NCBI RefSeq assembly: GCF_024979255.1
Contig: NZ_JANLCN010000009.1
Coordinates: forward strand, 1 to 64,000
Reading direction: 5' to 3'
DNA: 64,000 nt
Source of the DNA: Herbiconiux moechotypicola
Lineage (GTDB): Bacteria; Actinomycetota; Actinomycetes; Actinomycetales; Microbacteriaceae
Shown: positions 8,767 through 18,567 of the stretch, piece by piece
How positions within the stretch are numbered: position 1 is the stretch's first letter
Layout: every line of letters starts with the position of its first letter
Notes under the pieces: generated by a model
Database searches by the model: none
Told to the model about the DNA's origin: nothing
What the model saw: the letters and a program-made list of their open reading frames with translations, nothing else
Translations under genes and position numbers: made by a program

Positions 8767-9401
8767 GACACCGCTCCCACGTCGAGCGGCCTCTCGGCAC
8801 CGAACGCCACCAGTCGTTGCACGTGACGGGCCAGCACGTCGGTCTCGAGATTCACCCGGTCGCCTGGCGTGAGCGCCCCGAGCGTCGTGGCGGCGAGCGT
8901 CTCGGGGATGAGCGACACCTCGAACCAGTGCCCGCCGTCGAGCTCGTCGCCGATGGCCGACACGGTGAGCGAGACACCCGAGACCGAGATGGAACCCTTG
9001 TCGACCACGAGCGGCGCCAGATCGGCCGGCAGCTCGACGCGCACCACGTGCCACGACTGGCCGGGCGTCACCGACAGCACGGTGCCGACACCGTCGACGT
9101 GCCCCTGCACGATGTGGCCGCCGAGCCGGTCGCCCACCCGCGCCGCGCGCTCGAGGTTCACGCGCTGGCCGCGCACGAGCTCGCCGATCGTGCTCATGCG
9201 CAGCGTCTGCGCCATCACGTCGACCGTGAAGCTGTCGGCGGTCTGGTCGATGACGCTGAGGCACACGCCCGAGACGGCGATCGAGTCGCCGTGCTTCGCG
9301 TCGCTCACGGCGAGCGGGGCGCGCACGGTGAGCACGGCGGCGTCGGCGGTGCGCTCGAGGGCGAGGACTTCGCCCAGTTCTTCGATGAGTCCGGTGAACA
9401 T
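8763..9401 (-). CDS. ribE: Riboflavin synthase, alpha subunit
   Basis: 212 aa with two tandem lumazine-binding domains (MFTGLIEELGEV and GHIVQGHVDGVG as starts of the repeats; SGVCLSV and SGVSLTV as internal echoes). It dismutates two ribityllumazines into riboflavin. The ATG at 9401 begins the canonical MFTGLIEE motif, 2 nt after the ribD stop codon, so the frame upstream is ignored. Second gene of the operon. Confidence 0.95.
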   Translation of the reverse strand: MFTGLIEELGEVLALERTADAAVLTVRAPLAVSDAKHGDSIAVSGVCLSVIDQTADSFTVDVMAQTLRMSTIGELVRGQRVNLERAARVGDRLGGHIVQGHVDGVGTVLSVTPGQSWHVVRVELPADLAPLVVDKGSISVSGVSLTVSAIGDELDGGHWFEVSLIPETLAATTLGALTPGDRVNLETDVLARHVQRLVAFGAERPLDVGAVS

Positions 9402-9403
9402 GG

Positions 9404-10501
9404 TCACTCCTTCAGTGCGATTCGGGTGGGGTGGTGCGGTTCGAGCGGGGAGAGGAAGTCGGGGTGCGCGGGATGCGCGACGACGAGCAGGTCGTCGCCC
9501 AGCGGCACGACCTCGTCGACGGCGAGGCGCCGCTGGTCGGAGATGGTGGCGACGCCCAGATCGTTCAGGGCCAACCGCGGCCCGCCGATCAGGGTCGGGG
9601 CGAGGTAGACGAGCACCTCGTCGGCGAGCCCTGCGGCGAGGAAGGCGCTCGCCACCGTCGGGCCGCCCTCCACGAACACGCTGCGCACCCCGTCGTCCCA
9701 GAGCGAGTCGAGGACGGCCCTGAGATCGCGCCCGTCGAAGCGGCGCAGGGGCACCGGATGCGCGCGGAGCCGGGCGGCCGGCGGCACCTCCCGGCGCCCC
9801 AGCACCACCGGTGCGGGCTGGTGCGCGAGCAGACGCTCGCCGTCGCGGGCCGTGAGCTCGGGGTCGTCGGCGAGCACCGTGCCGATGCCGGCCAGCACCA
9901 CGTCGGCGTCGGCACGGCGCCGGTGCACGTCGGCCCGGGCTGCGGAGCCGGTGATCCAGTGGCTGGATCCGTCGGCCGCCGCCGCACGCCCGTCGAGGCT
10001 CTGCGCCCACTTCACGGTGACGAAGGGCCGCCCGTTCCTGGCCGCGGTGAGCCACGGGCGGATAGCGGTCTCGACCTCGGCCGCGCCGACGCCGGGCACG
10101 ACGTCGATGCCGGCCACGCTCATCCGCTCGGCCCCGCCCCCGGAGAGCACGCCGGGGTCGTGCACGGCGAACACGACGCGGGCGACCCCCGCCTCGATCA
10201 GGACGGTGCTGCAGGGGCCGGTGCGCCCGTGGTGGTCGCAGGGCTCGAGGGTGACCACCGCCGTGGCGCCGTGGGCGGCCTCCGGTCCGCGCGCCGCGGT
10301 GAGGGCGGCCAGGGCCGCCACCTCGGCGTGAGGGCTCCCGGCACCCTCGTGCCGGCCCTCGGCGAGCACCTCGCCCGACGGGGAGAGCAGCACGCACCCC
10401 ACCTGCGGGTTCACCCCGGTGCGGGGGCCGCCGAGCGCGAGCTCGAGGGCGCGACCCATCGCGGCCTGCTCGGCGTGTGTGGCACTGCCTGGGGCACTCA
10501 T
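9404..10501 (-). CDS. ribD: Bifunctional riboflavin deaminase/reductase
   Basis: 365 aa. The N-terminal deaminase has the zinc motif PHAEVAAL and EPCDHHGRTGPC. The C-terminal reductase starts near 150 (VTVKWAQSLDGR) and has FVEGGPTVASAFL. ATG 10501 is preferred over an in-frame ATG at 10588, because the latter lies inside the FMN aptamer and a gagga element precedes 10501. First gene of the FMN-controlled riboflavin operon. Confidence 0.93.
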   Translation of the reverse strand: MSAPGSATHAEQAAMGRALELALGGPRTGVNPQVGCVLLSPSGEVLAEGRHEGAGSPHAEVAALAALTAARGPEAAHGATAVVTLEPCDHHGRTGPCSTVLIEAGVARVVFAVHDPGVLSGGGAERMSVAGIDVVPGVGAAEVETAIRPWLTAARNGRPFVTVKWAQSLDGRAAAADGSSHWITGSAARADVHRRRADADVVLAGIGTVLADDPELTARDGERLLAHQPAPVVLGRREVPPAARLRAHPVPLRRFDGRDLRAVLDSLWDDGVRSVFVEGGPTVASAFLAAGLADEVLVYLAPTLIGGPRLALNDLGVATISDQRRLAVDEVVPLGDDLLVVAHPAHPDFLSPLEPHHPTRIALKE

Positions 10502-10581
10502 CCCGGTCCTCGTCGTCAGACGGTCTCCGGGGGTGCGCTGAAAAAGTGCCGACGACTCCGAGAGGGATTCGCGGAATCGCC

Positions 10582-10734
10582 CGTGCATCCTCCCATCCGG
10601 ACTAAGCGAGGATCGACCTCGCCATCACCGTCGGTTCTGGAATTCCACCAGATCAACCGCACCACTGCTTGCGCAGCCGCACGGCTCGCGGACTATGACC
10701 GCCGGTTCAGAATCTCACTGACCCCGGAGCACGT
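10582..10734 (-). promoter_or_regulatory. FMN riboswitch (RFN element)
   Basis: On the minus strand the conserved RFN blocks are clear: ccggggtcagtgagattc, then gaaccggcggtcatagtccg and gcgagcc, later gaaccgacggtgatgg and tagtccggatgggaggatg, closed by a gtgc/gcac P1 stem. It lies 81 nt before ribD. No strong intrinsic terminator follows, only a small gattc-gcg-gaatc hairpin at 10566-10578, so translational control is more likely than attenuation (inference). Confidence 0.95.
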
Positions 10735-10748
10735 GTTTCTTGAATCCA

Positions 10749-10754
10749 GTTATA
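10749..10754 (-). promoter_or_regulatory. -10 box of the riboflavin operon
   Basis: TATAAC on the minus strand, with a TG two bases upstream, stands 15-20 nt before the first base of the FMN aptamer. No good -35 is visible. It is the likely start point of the rib mRNA. Confidence 0.5.
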
Positions 10755-10805
10755 CATCACGAAACCAGCCCGTGCGCCACTGTGACGGGAAATCTCCGGG
10801 CGGCC

Positions 10806-11567
10806 TCAGCGCGAGGGCGTGCCGGCTGCCGGGAGCGCCAGCCGTGCCGGTGCCCGGCCCACGAGGCCCGACAGCCCCCATCCGGTGACCTTCGCCAGGG
10901 CCTCCACGACGATGCCCGTGGACATCTTCGACACACCCTCCTCGCGTTCCACGAAGGTGATGGGGAACTCGCCGATGCGGGCACCGCTGCGCTCGAACAG
11001 CCAGGCCAGCTCGATCTGGAAGCAGTAGCCCTGCGAGTTCACCGAGGTGAAGTCGATCGCGCGCAGCGACTCCGCGCGGAAGCCGCGGTAGCCGCTGGTG
11101 AGATCGTGCAGGCGCGAGCGCAGCAGGATGCGCGCATAGGCGGTGCCGCTGCGGGAGATGGCCTTGCGGTAGGCCGGCCAGTTCACGATCACGCCGCCGG
11201 GGATCCAGCGGGTGCCGATGGCCATGTCGCAGCCCGACTCGAGCAGGGCGGTGAGGCGGGGGAGTTCCTCGGGCTGGTGGGAGCCGTCGGCGTCCATCTC
11301 CACGACGAAGTCGTAGTCGCGCTCGAGCGCCCAGGCGAACCCCGCGGCGTAGGCGGCGCCGAGCCCGTTCTTCTCGGTGCGGTGCATCACGTGCAGCCGG
11401 GGCTGCTCGGCCGCGAGGCGGTCGGCCAGCGCCCCCGTGCCGTCGGGTGAGTTGTCGTCGACCACGAGCACCTCGACCTGCGGGTCGACGGCAAGGATGC
11501 GCGCGGTGATCCCGGCGATGGAACCGATCTCGTTGTACGTCGGGATCACGACGATGGACTTGGCCAA
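10806..11567 (-). CDS. Polyprenol-phosphate mannose synthase (GT2, Dpm1/Ppm1 type)
   Basis: 253 aa. Transfers mannose from GDP-mannose to polyprenyl phosphate on the inner membrane face, feeding protein mannosylation and lipoglycans. Seen: VIPTYNE near the N-terminus, DDNSPDGT, the metal-binding MDADGSH, and SGYRGFR. A TTG at 11567 is chosen because gtgagg precedes it by 6 nt and the product then begins as family members do. No transmembrane anchor or fused Lnt domain. A partner PMT mannosyltransferase is at 35030-36688. Confidence 0.88.
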   Translation of the reverse strand: MAKSIVVIPTYNEIGSIAGITARILAVDPQVEVLVVDDNSPDGTGALADRLAAEQPRLHVMHRTEKNGLGAAYAAGFAWALERDYDFVVEMDADGSHQPEELPRLTALLESGCDMAIGTRWIPGGVIVNWPAYRKAISRSGTAYARILLRSRLHDLTSGYRGFRAESLRAIDFTSVNSQGYCFQIELAWLFERSGARIGEFPITFVEREEGVSKMSTGIVVEALAKVTGWGLSGLVGRAPARLALPAAGTPSR

Positions 11568-11722
11568 GTGGTGCCTCACTTCTCCGCTGCGGGGGTGCCG
11601 CAGGCATGATGGAAAACGTAGCGACGCTTTCTGTTCATTTTCCCCACTTAGGCTCAGCATTCACCGGAAGGATACACAGTGTTCGCATCCTCCCCGTTGA
11701 TGTCAGAAACGGTAGATCACCC

Positions 11723-12214
11723 ATGAGCAATACTTCCCCGCTGCGCGCCCGGATGCGCATTCTCGCAACGGAATTCATCCGTTTCGGGCTGGTCGGCGGG
11801 GTGGGTTTCGTGGTCGACGTGGGAGTGTTCAATCTCTTGCGTACCACCATCATGGACCCTGGGCAGATGCACGGCGGACCGGTGATCGCCAAGCTCATCT
11901 CCACCACCCTCGCCATCCTCGTCAATTGGCTCGGCAACCGGTACTGGACCTTCCGTGAGCGTCGGCGTGCCGACGTGCTCCGCGAGAGCGTGGAGTTCTT
12001 CGCCGTGAGCATCGCGGGCATGGGGATCGGGCTGGCCTGCCTGTGGTTCTCCCACTACGTGCTGGGCTTCCGGTCGCTCCTGGCCGACAACATCTCGGGC
12101 AACGTCATCGGGCTGGTGCTCGGTGCCGTCTTCCGGTTCGTGCTCTACCGGGTGTGGGTGTTCAGCGAGAAGCGGCAGGGCGTGCGGATGGGCCGGTCTA
12201 CCCTGGAGGCGTGA
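11723..12214 (+). CDS. GtrA-family membrane protein
   Basis: 163 aa with four predicted helices, the GtrA signature (FIRFGLVGGVGFVVDVGVFN; then ILVNWLGNRYWTFRE). These proteins are thought to flip polyprenyl-phosphate sugars. Being divergent from the polyprenol-phosphate mannose synthase, it may act on that product (inference). ATG 11723 was chosen because upstream residues do not look like the family; no strong ribosome site is visible. Stop overlaps the GTG of the next gene. Confidence 0.82.
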   Translation: MSNTSPLRARMRILATEFIRFGLVGGVGFVVDVGVFNLLRTTIMDPGQMHGGPVIAKLISTTLAILVNWLGNRYWTFRERRRADVLRESVEFFAVSIAGMGIGLACLWFSHYVLGFRSLLADNISGNVIGLVLGAVFRFVLYRVWVFSEKRQGVRMGRSTLEA

Positions 12215-13377
12215 GCATCCGGCCGTCCGACCCCGCGCATCCGCGCTGGAGACGGTTCGGTGCGGCGGCGGCCGCCCCCGTGCGCACCTTCCTCTCCACG
12301 AAGCGGGCACCGCTTCTGCAGGTTCTGAAGACCGCGGCGGCGGCGGTGCTGGCCTGGGTCGCCTGCTCGCTGGTCGACCCCGCGCAGATCCCCGTCTTCG
12401 GGGCGATCGCGGCCATCATCGTGGTGCAGCCGAGCGTCAACCAGTCGTTCAGCCGGGCCCTCGAGCGCTCGATCGGCGTGGTGGTCGGAGTGATCGTCGC
12501 CTTCCTCGTGACCCTCGTGTTCGGGGCGCCGAGCTGGCTCATCCTCGTGGCGATCGTCGTGTCGCTGCTCGTCGGGTGGGTGCTGAGGTTCCCGGCATCG
12601 TCGCTCATCCAGATCCCCATCAGCGCCATGCTCGTGCTCTCGATCGGGGCGGCGACGCCGGGGTATGCCGTCGCGCGCATCTTCGAGACCGTGATCGGCG
12701 CGGTGATCGGTGTCATCATCAACTGGCTCATCGTTCCTCCGCTGGCCACCACACCGGCGCGCGAGGCGGTCGAACGGCTGGGGCACGAGGTGGCCGCGAC
12801 GATGGACGGGCTGGCGATCGTGCTGAGCCGCTCCACCGACGCGGCCTTCCGGGCCCAGACCCTGGTGGAGGCCCGACTGCTGCGGCCGATGCAGGCCAAG
12901 GCCCAGGCGGCGATCGACACCGCGGAGGAGAGTCTGCGGTTCAACCCGCGACGCTCAGGAAGCCGGGAGCGGCTGCGCGACGACGCGGCGCTGCTCACGA
13001 TGCTCGGGATCGTCGTGTCACGTGTGCTCGGGATGGCGCGGGCGCTGAACGACCACTTCGACGAGACCCTGCACGAGGAGCCCACCGCGAAGGCCATCGG
13101 CGAGGAGCTGCGGCGGGCGGCGCACGACCTCCGCCTCGTGATCGACCAGAGCGGACTCCCCGAGGGTGAGGCCGAGACGCTGGGGCACGAGGAGCCGCTG
13201 CTCACCGCACCCCTGCAGGCCATCGTGCCCGACCCGGCGCACTGGATCCTCATCGGATCGCTGCTCGAAGACCTCCGGCGCGTGCGCGAGGAGATCGTGG
13301 GAGCGGTGCCGCCTCCGGCGCCACCCGCTCCGCCCGGCGGTCAGCGGGCGGGGCGGAGGAAGCCCACGCGGTCGTAG
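12211..13377 (+). CDS. FUSC-family (aromatic acid exporter-like) membrane protein
   Basis: 388 aa. About six helices in residues ~35-185 ([20 protein letters not shown] is the FUSC/ArAE-type core), then a ~200-residue helical cytoplasmic domain with a Pro-rich end. The GTG overlaps the gtrA stop (GTGA); ggagg is only 1 nt upstream, so initiation is probably coupled. The 3' end overlaps the 3' end of trpS by 37 nt on the other strand. Function beyond possible efflux is unknown. Confidence 0.78.
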   Translation: MSIRPSDPAHPRWRRFGAAAAAPVRTFLSTKRAPLLQVLKTAAAAVLAWVACSLVDPAQIPVFGAIAAIIVVQPSVNQSFSRALERSIGVVVGVIVAFLVTLVFGAPSWLILVAIVVSLLVGWVLRFPASSLIQIPISAMLVLSIGAATPGYAVARIFETVIGAVIGVIINWLIVPPLATTPAREAVERLGHEVAATMDGLAIVLSRSTDAAFRAQTLVEARLLRPMQAKAQAAIDTAEESLRFNPRRSGSRERLRDDAALLTMLGIVVSRVLGMARALNDHFDETLHEEPTAKAIGEELRRAAHDLRLVIDQSGLPEGEAETLGHEEPLLTAPLQAIVPDPAHWILIGSLLEDLRRVREEIVGAVPPPAPPAPPGGQRAGRRKPTRS

Positions 13378-14357
13378 ACCGTGTCGAGCGTGGCCTGGGC
13401 CACCTCGTCGGCGCGGGCGGCGTTGATGGCCAGGATGCGGTCGAGTTCGGCCGGGTCGTCGAGCAGTTCGAGGGTGCGGGCCCGGATGGGCCCCACCACG
13501 TCGATCACGACGGCCGCGAGGGCCTTCTTGAGCGTGCCGTAGCCGCCGCCCGCGAACTCCTCCACGACCGAGTCGACCGTGCGCCCGGTGAGCACCGCGA
13601 AGAGGGTGAGCAGGTTCGCCAGACCGGGCTTGTTCTCGCGGTCGAGGCGCACCTCGCCGTCGGCGTCGGTGACTGCGCGCATGATCTTCTTCTCGGTGAC
13701 CTTCGGCTCGTCGAGCAGCCACACGATGCCGGCCGGCGACTCCGACGACTTCGACATCTTCGCCGTGGGGTTCTGCAGATCGTAGATCTTCGCGGTGTCT
13801 GTGAGGATGTAGGCATTCGGCACCGTGAAGGTGTCGCCGAAGCGGGAGTTGAAGCGGTTGGCCAGGTCGCGGGTGAGCTCGATGTGCTGCCGCTGGTCTT
13901 CGCCCACCGGTACATCGGCCGCCTGGTAGAGCAGGATGTCGCCCGCCTGGAGGATCGGATAGGTGAACAGGCCGACCGAGGCCGAGTCCTGGCCCTGCTT
14001 GGCCGACTTGTCTTTGAACTGGGTCATGCGCGACGCCTCGCCGAACCCGGTGATGGTGTTGAGCACCCAGGCGAGCTCGGCGTGGGCCGGCACGTGCGAC
14101 TGCACGAACAGCGTGGAGGCCGAGGGGTCGATGCCGGCCGCGATGTACTGCGCCATGGTGCGGCGGGTGTTCTCGCGCAGGCGCTCAGGCTCTTGCGGGA
14201 CCGTGATGGCGTGCAGGTCGGCGAGGAAGAAGAAGGCGTCGTGGGTCTGCTGCAACTCTTTCCAGCTGAGCAGGGCGCCGATGTAGTTGCCGAGATGGAG
14301 CGAGTCGGCGGAGGGCTGCATGCCGGAGAGCAGGCGGGGCTTGGGGGTGTCGTTCAT
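13341..14357 (-). CDS. trpS: Tryptophanyl-tRNA synthetase
   Basis: 338 aa class I synthetase charging tRNA-Trp. Seen: [17 protein letters not shown] (HIGH-like region), the KMSKS loop ([10 protein letters not shown]) and [19 protein letters not shown]. Length is normal. The ATG at 14357 begins [16 protein letters not shown]. It is the last gene of a lipoprotein-yihY-xth-trpS run, 26 nt behind xth, and its 3' end overlaps the convergent FUSC gene. Confidence 0.95.
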   Translation of the reverse strand: MNDTPKPRLLSGMQPSADSLHLGNYIGALLSWKELQQTHDAFFFLADLHAITVPQEPERLRENTRRTMAQYIAAGIDPSASTLFVQSHVPAHAELAWVLNTITGFGEASRMTQFKDKSAKQGQDSASVGLFTYPILQAGDILLYQAADVPVGEDQRQHIELTRDLANRFNSRFGDTFTVPNAYILTDTAKIYDLQNPTAKMSKSSESPAGIVWLLDEPKVTEKKIMRAVTDADGEVRLDRENKPGLANLLTLFAVLTGRTVDSVVEEFAGGGYGTLKKALAAVVIDVVGPIRARTLELLDDPAELDRILAINAARADEVAQATLDTVYDRVGFLRPAR

Positions 14358-14383
14358 GGTCTGCCTGGGAGTGGGTGAGCGGT

Positions 14384-15220
14384 TCAGAGGGCGTAGTCGA
14401 CGACGACGGGGGAGTGGTCGCTCCACCGTTCGGCGTGCGACGGGGCCCGGTCGACACTGTAGCCGGTGGCCGTGGCGGCGAGTTCGGCGGTGGCGAGCTG
14501 ATAGTCGATGCGCCAGCCGGTGTCGTTGTCGAAGGCTCGGCCGCGTTGCGACCACCAGGTGTAGGGCCCGTCGACCTCGCCGGCGAACCTGCGGCCCAGG
14601 TCGACCCAGCCCAGACCGGCGCCGGCGTTGTAGTCGGGGTCGCCCTCGGCGCCGAGGAACCGGTCGAAGTAGGCCCGCTCGCCGGGCAGGAACCCGGCGC
14701 GCTTGACGTTGCCCTTCCAGTTGCGGATGTCGAGGGTGCGGTGGCCGACGTTGAGATCGCCCACCACCACCGCGAGCGGGTTGTGCTCGTGCAGCAGGGG
14801 GAGGCGCTCGACCATCGCGTCGAGGAACTTGTACTTCTCCACCTGTTTCGGGGTGTCGGCCTCGCCGGAATGCACGTACGTGGAGACTACCGTGACGACG
14901 GAGTCTCCCCACTGGAAGTCGGCCTCTAGCCAGCGCCCCGCGCTGTCGAACTCGTCGGGGCCGAAGGCGACGCGGTGGATGGTGGCGGGCTCGCGGCTGG
15001 CGATGGCCACCCCGGCGCGGCCCTTCGCCGTGGCGGCGTCGTGCAGGATGCTCCATTCGGCGCCCAGCAGCTTCTCGAGGTCGGCCGTCTCGGCGCGCAC
15101 CTCTTGCAGGGCGAGGATGTCGACGCCGCGCCCCTCGAGCCACGCGCCCATGCCGTTGCGGAAGGCGGCGCGCACGCCGTTCACGTTCACCGAGGCGAGT
15201 CTGAGGGGCTTGGAAGGCAT
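14384..15220 (-). CDS. xth: Exodeoxyribonuclease III
   Basis: 278 aa AP endonuclease/3'-5' exonuclease of base-excision repair. Seen: [16 protein letters not shown], the metal ligand in [40 protein letters not shown], and [12 protein letters not shown] with the catalytic His. Located 9 nt after yihY/brkB and 26 nt before trpS on the same strand, consistent with one operon. Confidence 0.93.
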   Translation of the reverse strand: MPSKPLRLASVNVNGVRAAFRNGMGAWLEGRGVDILALQEVRAETADLEKLLGAEWSILHDAATAKGRAGVAIASREPATIHRVAFGPDEFDSAGRWLEADFQWGDSVVTVVSTYVHSGEADTPKQVEKYKFLDAMVERLPLLHEHNPLAVVVGDLNVGHRTLDIRNWKGNVKRAGFLPGERAYFDRFLGAEGDPDYNAGAGLGWVDLGRRFAGEVDGPYTWWSQRGRAFDNDTGWRIDYQLATAELAATATGYSVDRAPSHAERWSDHSPVVVDYAL

Positions 15221-15229
15221 GCCTCCAGC

Positions 15230-16360
15230 CTATCGGCGGCCACCGACACCCTGGTCGTGGGCGGACTCGGCACCGGTCTCGGCCTCGGTGTCGGCCTCGA
15301 GTCGCTCGAGCTTCTTGCGGGCGCGCCGCCGCGCCAGCCCGTGCGAGGTCGCGACCAGCTCGCGCAGGCGCTCCCGCTCGGCCTCGGCGAGGGTGTCGCG
15401 GGCCTCGGCCACCCGCTGCAGCCGCTCGGCCTCCTTCTGCTCGGGGCTGAGGGAGCGGGCGTCGATTCCGGCGTCGTCCATCCCGACCGCGATCCAGGTG
15501 GCCGAGATGAGGATGACCCGGCACACCAGGTTGAGGAAGATCATGATGCCGATGATCACGGCGAAGGAGGCCAGCAGCGGGTTCGAGGTGGCGCCGCCGA
15601 GCAGCTGACTGCCGAGCACCTTGAGCACGCCGAGCGCGGCCCCGCCGAGCGCGGCGCCCGCGATCAGGCGGCGCAGCGGGATCTTCACGCCCGACAGCAC
15701 GCGGAACGCCACCGCCAGCACCAGGGTGTCGAACACGAACACGATCACCACGCCCACGAGCCACGCCACGACGAGCGCCGCCGTCGACTCGGAGTCGATG
15801 CCGAGCAGGCCGAAGGCGAACGACAGACCCTGGTTGCTCACGAGGCTCACCACCGACGAGAGCACGATCGCGACGGCGAAGGCCAGGGCGAGGGCGAAGT
15901 CCTTGAGCTTCAGGAGGACGGGGTTCGTGGACGGCGGGTCGAGGCGGAAGATGCGCCGGATGGAGTCGCGGGTCGACGCGAGCCAGCCCACCGCGGTGAG
16001 CACGAGGCCGACCAGCGCGATGGCACCGGTCCAGCCGAAGATGCGAGCCTGGCTGAGCGCCTCGGGGTCGATCGCACCCTCGTCGCCGATGAGGCCGGGG
16101 ATGGCGTTGCTCAGTTGGGCGACGACGGCGTCCATCACGTCGGGATCGGTCGCCAGCACGATGCCGAAGATCGAGAATCCCACCCAGATGCCCGCGAACA
16201 CCGCGAACACGGCCTGGAACGACATGCCCGAGGCCATGATCTCGCCCCCGCTCGCGCCGAAACGCAGGAACACCCGCACGGGGCGCAGGGCCATCACCCA
16301 GGCGATGAGCGCGGCGATGCGCGCCTTCGGGGTGGTCTCGTCAGGGGGCGGCGCGCTCAT
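15230..16360 (-). CDS. YihY/BrkB-family inner membrane protein
   Basis: 376 aa from ATG 16360; a GTG 9 nt upstream (16369) is an alternative. Six predicted helices in ~45-310 with family features ([17 protein letters not shown], then [20 protein letters not shown]), followed by a charged coiled-coil-like tail rich in Glu/Arg. The family is widespread; it is not an RNase despite old 'RNase BN' annotations, and its role is unsettled. Confidence 0.83.
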   Translation of the reverse strand: MSAPPPDETTPKARIAALIAWVMALRPVRVFLRFGASGGEIMASGMSFQAVFAVFAGIWVGFSIFGIVLATDPDVMDAVVAQLSNAIPGLIGDEGAIDPEALSQARIFGWTGAIALVGLVLTAVGWLASTRDSIRRIFRLDPPSTNPVLLKLKDFALALAFAVAIVLSSVVSLVSNQGLSFAFGLLGIDSESTAALVVAWLVGVVIVFVFDTLVLAVAFRVLSGVKIPLRRLIAGAALGGAALGVLKVLGSQLLGGATSNPLLASFAVIIGIMIFLNLVCRVILISATWIAVGMDDAGIDARSLSPEQKEAERLQRVAEARDTLAEAERERLRELVATSHGLARRRARKKLERLEADTEAETGAESAHDQGVGGRR

Positions 16361-16385
16361 GCCACCCACCCTGCCACGCCTTCGG

Positions 16386-17300
16386 TCAGGTGCGGGGTTC
16401 GGGATGCTCGGGGGCGGGCGTGGATTCGGACGGTGCGGCCGTGGGCGGCGCCGGGCGCGGACGGCGGCGGCTGAGGAGCACGATGAGCACGATCACGGCC
16501 GCGATCACCGCGAGGGGGAGCAGCCAGGGGATGAGCACGCCGATCACCACCACGAAGCCCGCGAGCGCCGCGGTGAGCGAGGCCCAGCCGGCGGCGAGGC
16601 CGCTCCAGAAGTCGCCGGGCACGTTGCTCGGCAGGGCGCCCTTCTCGACCAGGTCGAGGGTGACGGTGGAGTACGCGATCTGGTCGGAGAGGTATTCGCG
16701 CTGCGACTTCAGGCTGTCCAGCTGTGCCTGGCGGTCGGAGATGGCGGTCTCGAGCTCGACGAGGTCGGCGGTGGTGGCGGCCTGGTCGACGAGCTGCAGC
16801 AGCCGGTCGACAGAGGCCTCGAGCGCCGCGATCTGGGCGTCGAGGTCGCGCACCTGCAGGGTGACGTCGCTCGAGTTCAGCGACACCTGGTCGACCTCGC
16901 CGAGCTCGCCCAGCGCATCCAGAGTGTCGTCGAGCGCGTCGGCGGGCACCCGGATGACGAGCTGGGCGCTCGAGCGCTGCGAGTCGGTTCCGGCCTGCTG
17001 GCTGCGGGAGTCGATGCGGCCGTCGGCGTCGCCGACGATTTCGATGGCACGCTCGGCGGCCGCGGACGGGTCGTCGACCGTGATGGTGACCCAGCCCGTG
17101 GTGATGACGCTCTGGTCGGCGGAGGCCTCGGAGCCCGCCTCCGTCAGCGCCCCGCCCTCGCTGGTGGAGGCATCACGGCCCGGCTCCATCTGCACCGGCC
17201 CGGCGACGCCGGAGTCGGACGCCGATCCGCCCGAGGCGGAGCAGCCGGCGAGCAGGAGCACGGCGGCGACGGCGCCGGATGCGAGGATCGAACGTCTCAT
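16386..17300 (-). CDS. DUF4349 lipoprotein
   Basis: 304 aa. Starts MRRSILASGAVAAVLLLAGC: a lipoprotein signal with lipobox LAGC and Cys20. The body fits DUF4349: a beta-rich part with VITTGWVTITVDDPSAAAER, then a coiled coil (~150-210, DAQIAALEASVDRLLQLVDQ), a C-terminal membrane helix (~250-275) and an Arg/Pro tail. TACAGT (17313-17308) lies 7 nt before the ATG, so the mRNA may be leaderless. Heads the four-gene operon ending in trpS. Function of the family is unknown. Confidence 0.82.
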   Translation of the reverse strand: MRRSILASGAVAAVLLLAGCSASGGSASDSGVAGPVQMEPGRDASTSEGGALTEAGSEASADQSVITTGWVTITVDDPSAAAERAIEIVGDADGRIDSRSQQAGTDSQRSSAQLVIRVPADALDDTLDALGELGEVDQVSLNSSDVTLQVRDLDAQIAALEASVDRLLQLVDQAATTADLVELETAISDRQAQLDSLKSQREYLSDQIAYSTVTLDLVEKGALPSNVPGDFWSGLAAGWASLTAALAGFVVVIGVLIPWLLPLAVIAAVIVLIVLLSRRRPRPAPPTAAPSESTPAPEHPEPRT

Positions 17301-17381
17301 GCGGCTCACTGTAGGGATGCGCGGGAGGCCTTGTCTGGGCGGCACCTGGGATTGCCCGGATGGTTATCCGCTCGTTATCGA

Positions 17382-17399
17382 GCGCCGCCGGAGCGGCGC
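17382..17399. other. Perfect 7-4-7 hairpin
   Basis: gcgccgc-cgga-gcggcgc lies in the 180-nt gap between the divergent DUF4349 lipoprotein and the small LEA-like gene. A -10-like TAGCGT for the plus-strand gene is near 17445. It could be an operator or part of a leader; there is no T-run. Confidence 0.35.
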
Positions 17400-17480
17400 C
17401 TGAAAACTGCCCGAGACCCCCGTGCGGGTGGAGGCCGACCGTCGTAGCGTCGACCGCGAACCACGACCGAGGAGGCCATC

Positions 17481-17675
17481 ATGGGATTCATCGACGACGC
17501 CAAAGACGCCGCAGAGGCGACCGGCAAGAAGATCGGCGAGGCGTTCGACGACGCCAAGGAGCGCATCGGCGACAAGGTCGACGAGGCGAAGGCCGAGCAG
17601 AACGTGAAGAAGGCCGAGGCCGAGCGCGACGCCACCAAGGCGAAGAACGACTACAAGGAGTCGCTGCGCGACTGA
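17481..17675 (+). CDS. Small charged helical protein (LEA/CsbD-like)
   Basis: 64 aa, almost wholly Ala/Lys/Glu/Asp. It has an 11-residue-type periodicity (DDAKDAAEATGKKIGEAFDD, AKERIGDKVDEAKAEQN) that predicts amphipathic helices as in stress-related LEA and CsbD-like proteins. A strong gaggagg precedes the ATG. There are no membrane segments or catalytic motifs. A desiccation or general-stress role is a guess from composition. Confidence 0.7.
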   Translation: MGFIDDAKDAAEATGKKIGEAFDDAKERIGDKVDEAKAEQNVKKAEAERDATKAKNDYKESLRD

Positions 17676-17713
17676 CCCGCGAGCCGGTTCGGGCGTCGAC
17701 GCCGGGCCGCGAC

Positions 17714-18556
17714 TCAGTTGCGGTCGTCGGGGTCGACGCCCGTGCGCTCGCCCGTCTCCAGAGCCGCGATGGCCGCGAGGTCGTCGGCGTCGAGTTCGAA
17801 GTCGAACACGTCGATGTTCTCGGCGATGCGCGCGGGCGAGACCGACTTCGGAATCACCGACAGCCCCAGCTGCACGTGCCACCGCAGCACGACCTGAGCA
17901 GCGGACTTGCCGTACCGACGGCCGATGGCGGCGAGGACATCTCCACCGTGCGCGGAATCGAGCACATGGCCGCGGGCCAGCGGCGACCAGGCCTGGGTGA
18001 CGATGCCGAGTTCGGCGTCGAACGCCCGTAACGCGGCCTGCGGCAACCACGGATGCAGTTCGACCTGATTGACGGCGGGCACCTCGCCGGTCTCGTCGAC
18101 CAGCCTCGACACGTGCGCCGGATGGAAGTTCGCCACGCCCACCGAGCGCGACAGCCCCTCGTCGCGCAGCCGCAGCAGCGCCCGCCAGGTGTCGACGTAC
18201 CGGTCGTTGCGGGGTGCCGGCCAGTGGATGAGGTACAGGTCGACGTAGTCGAGCCCGAGCCGCTCGTTCGACTCCGCGAAGGAGCGCAGCGTCGAATCGA
18301 AGCCGTTCTCGGTGAACCACACCTTCGTGGTGACGAACACCTCGTCGCGCGGCAGGCCGCTGCGTCGCACCCCGTCGCCCACTCCCCGCTCGTTGAGATA
18401 CATCGACGCCGTGTCGACGTGCCGGTAGCCGAGCCGTAACGCTGCCTCGACCGCGTCGGCGGCTTCCGCATCCGTCGTCTTGTAGACGCCGAGGCCGAGC
18501 TGCGGGATGCTGCGGCCGTCGTTGAGGGCGAGCAAGGGCGAGAGGGCAGGCAGCAT
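17714..18556 (-). CDS. Aldo/keto reductase
   Basis: 280 aa NADPH-dependent reductase. The catalytic tetrad is visible: Asp and Tyr in HVDTASMYLNERGVG, Lys in VFVTTKVW, His in YLIHWPAP. NADP-binding VIPKSVSPARIAENI is near the C-terminus. Resembles 2,5-diketo-gluconate reductase-type AKR5 enzymes. ATG 18556 has gagggg 6 nt upstream; a GTG at 18571 overlapping the MFS stop is the alternative. Downstream of the MFS gene in one operon; substrate unknown. Confidence 0.88.
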   Translation of the reverse strand: MLPALSPLLALNDGRSIPQLGLGVYKTTDAEAADAVEAALRLGYRHVDTASMYLNERGVGDGVRRSGLPRDEVFVTTKVWFTENGFDSTLRSFAESNERLGLDYVDLYLIHWPAPRNDRYVDTWRALLRLRDEGLSRSVGVANFHPAHVSRLVDETGEVPAVNQVELHPWLPQAALRAFDAELGIVTQAWSPLARGHVLDSAHGGDVLAAIGRRYGKSAAQVVLRWHVQLGLSVIPKSVSPARIAENIDVFDFELDADDLAAIAALETGERTGVDPDDRN

Positions 18557-18567
18557 GCGGTCGCCCC

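Noticed and set aside
10502-10588. In-frame upstream start for ribD
   Set aside because: The ATG at 10588 lies inside the FMN aptamer stem, and residues 1-29 do not match RibD; 10501 has a better ribosome site.
14975-16474. Long plus-strand open frame opposite yihY/brkB
   Set aside because: Composition is His/Glu/Arg-rich mirror sequence; yihY/brkB and the DUF4349 gene on the other strand carry clear family motifs and codon use.
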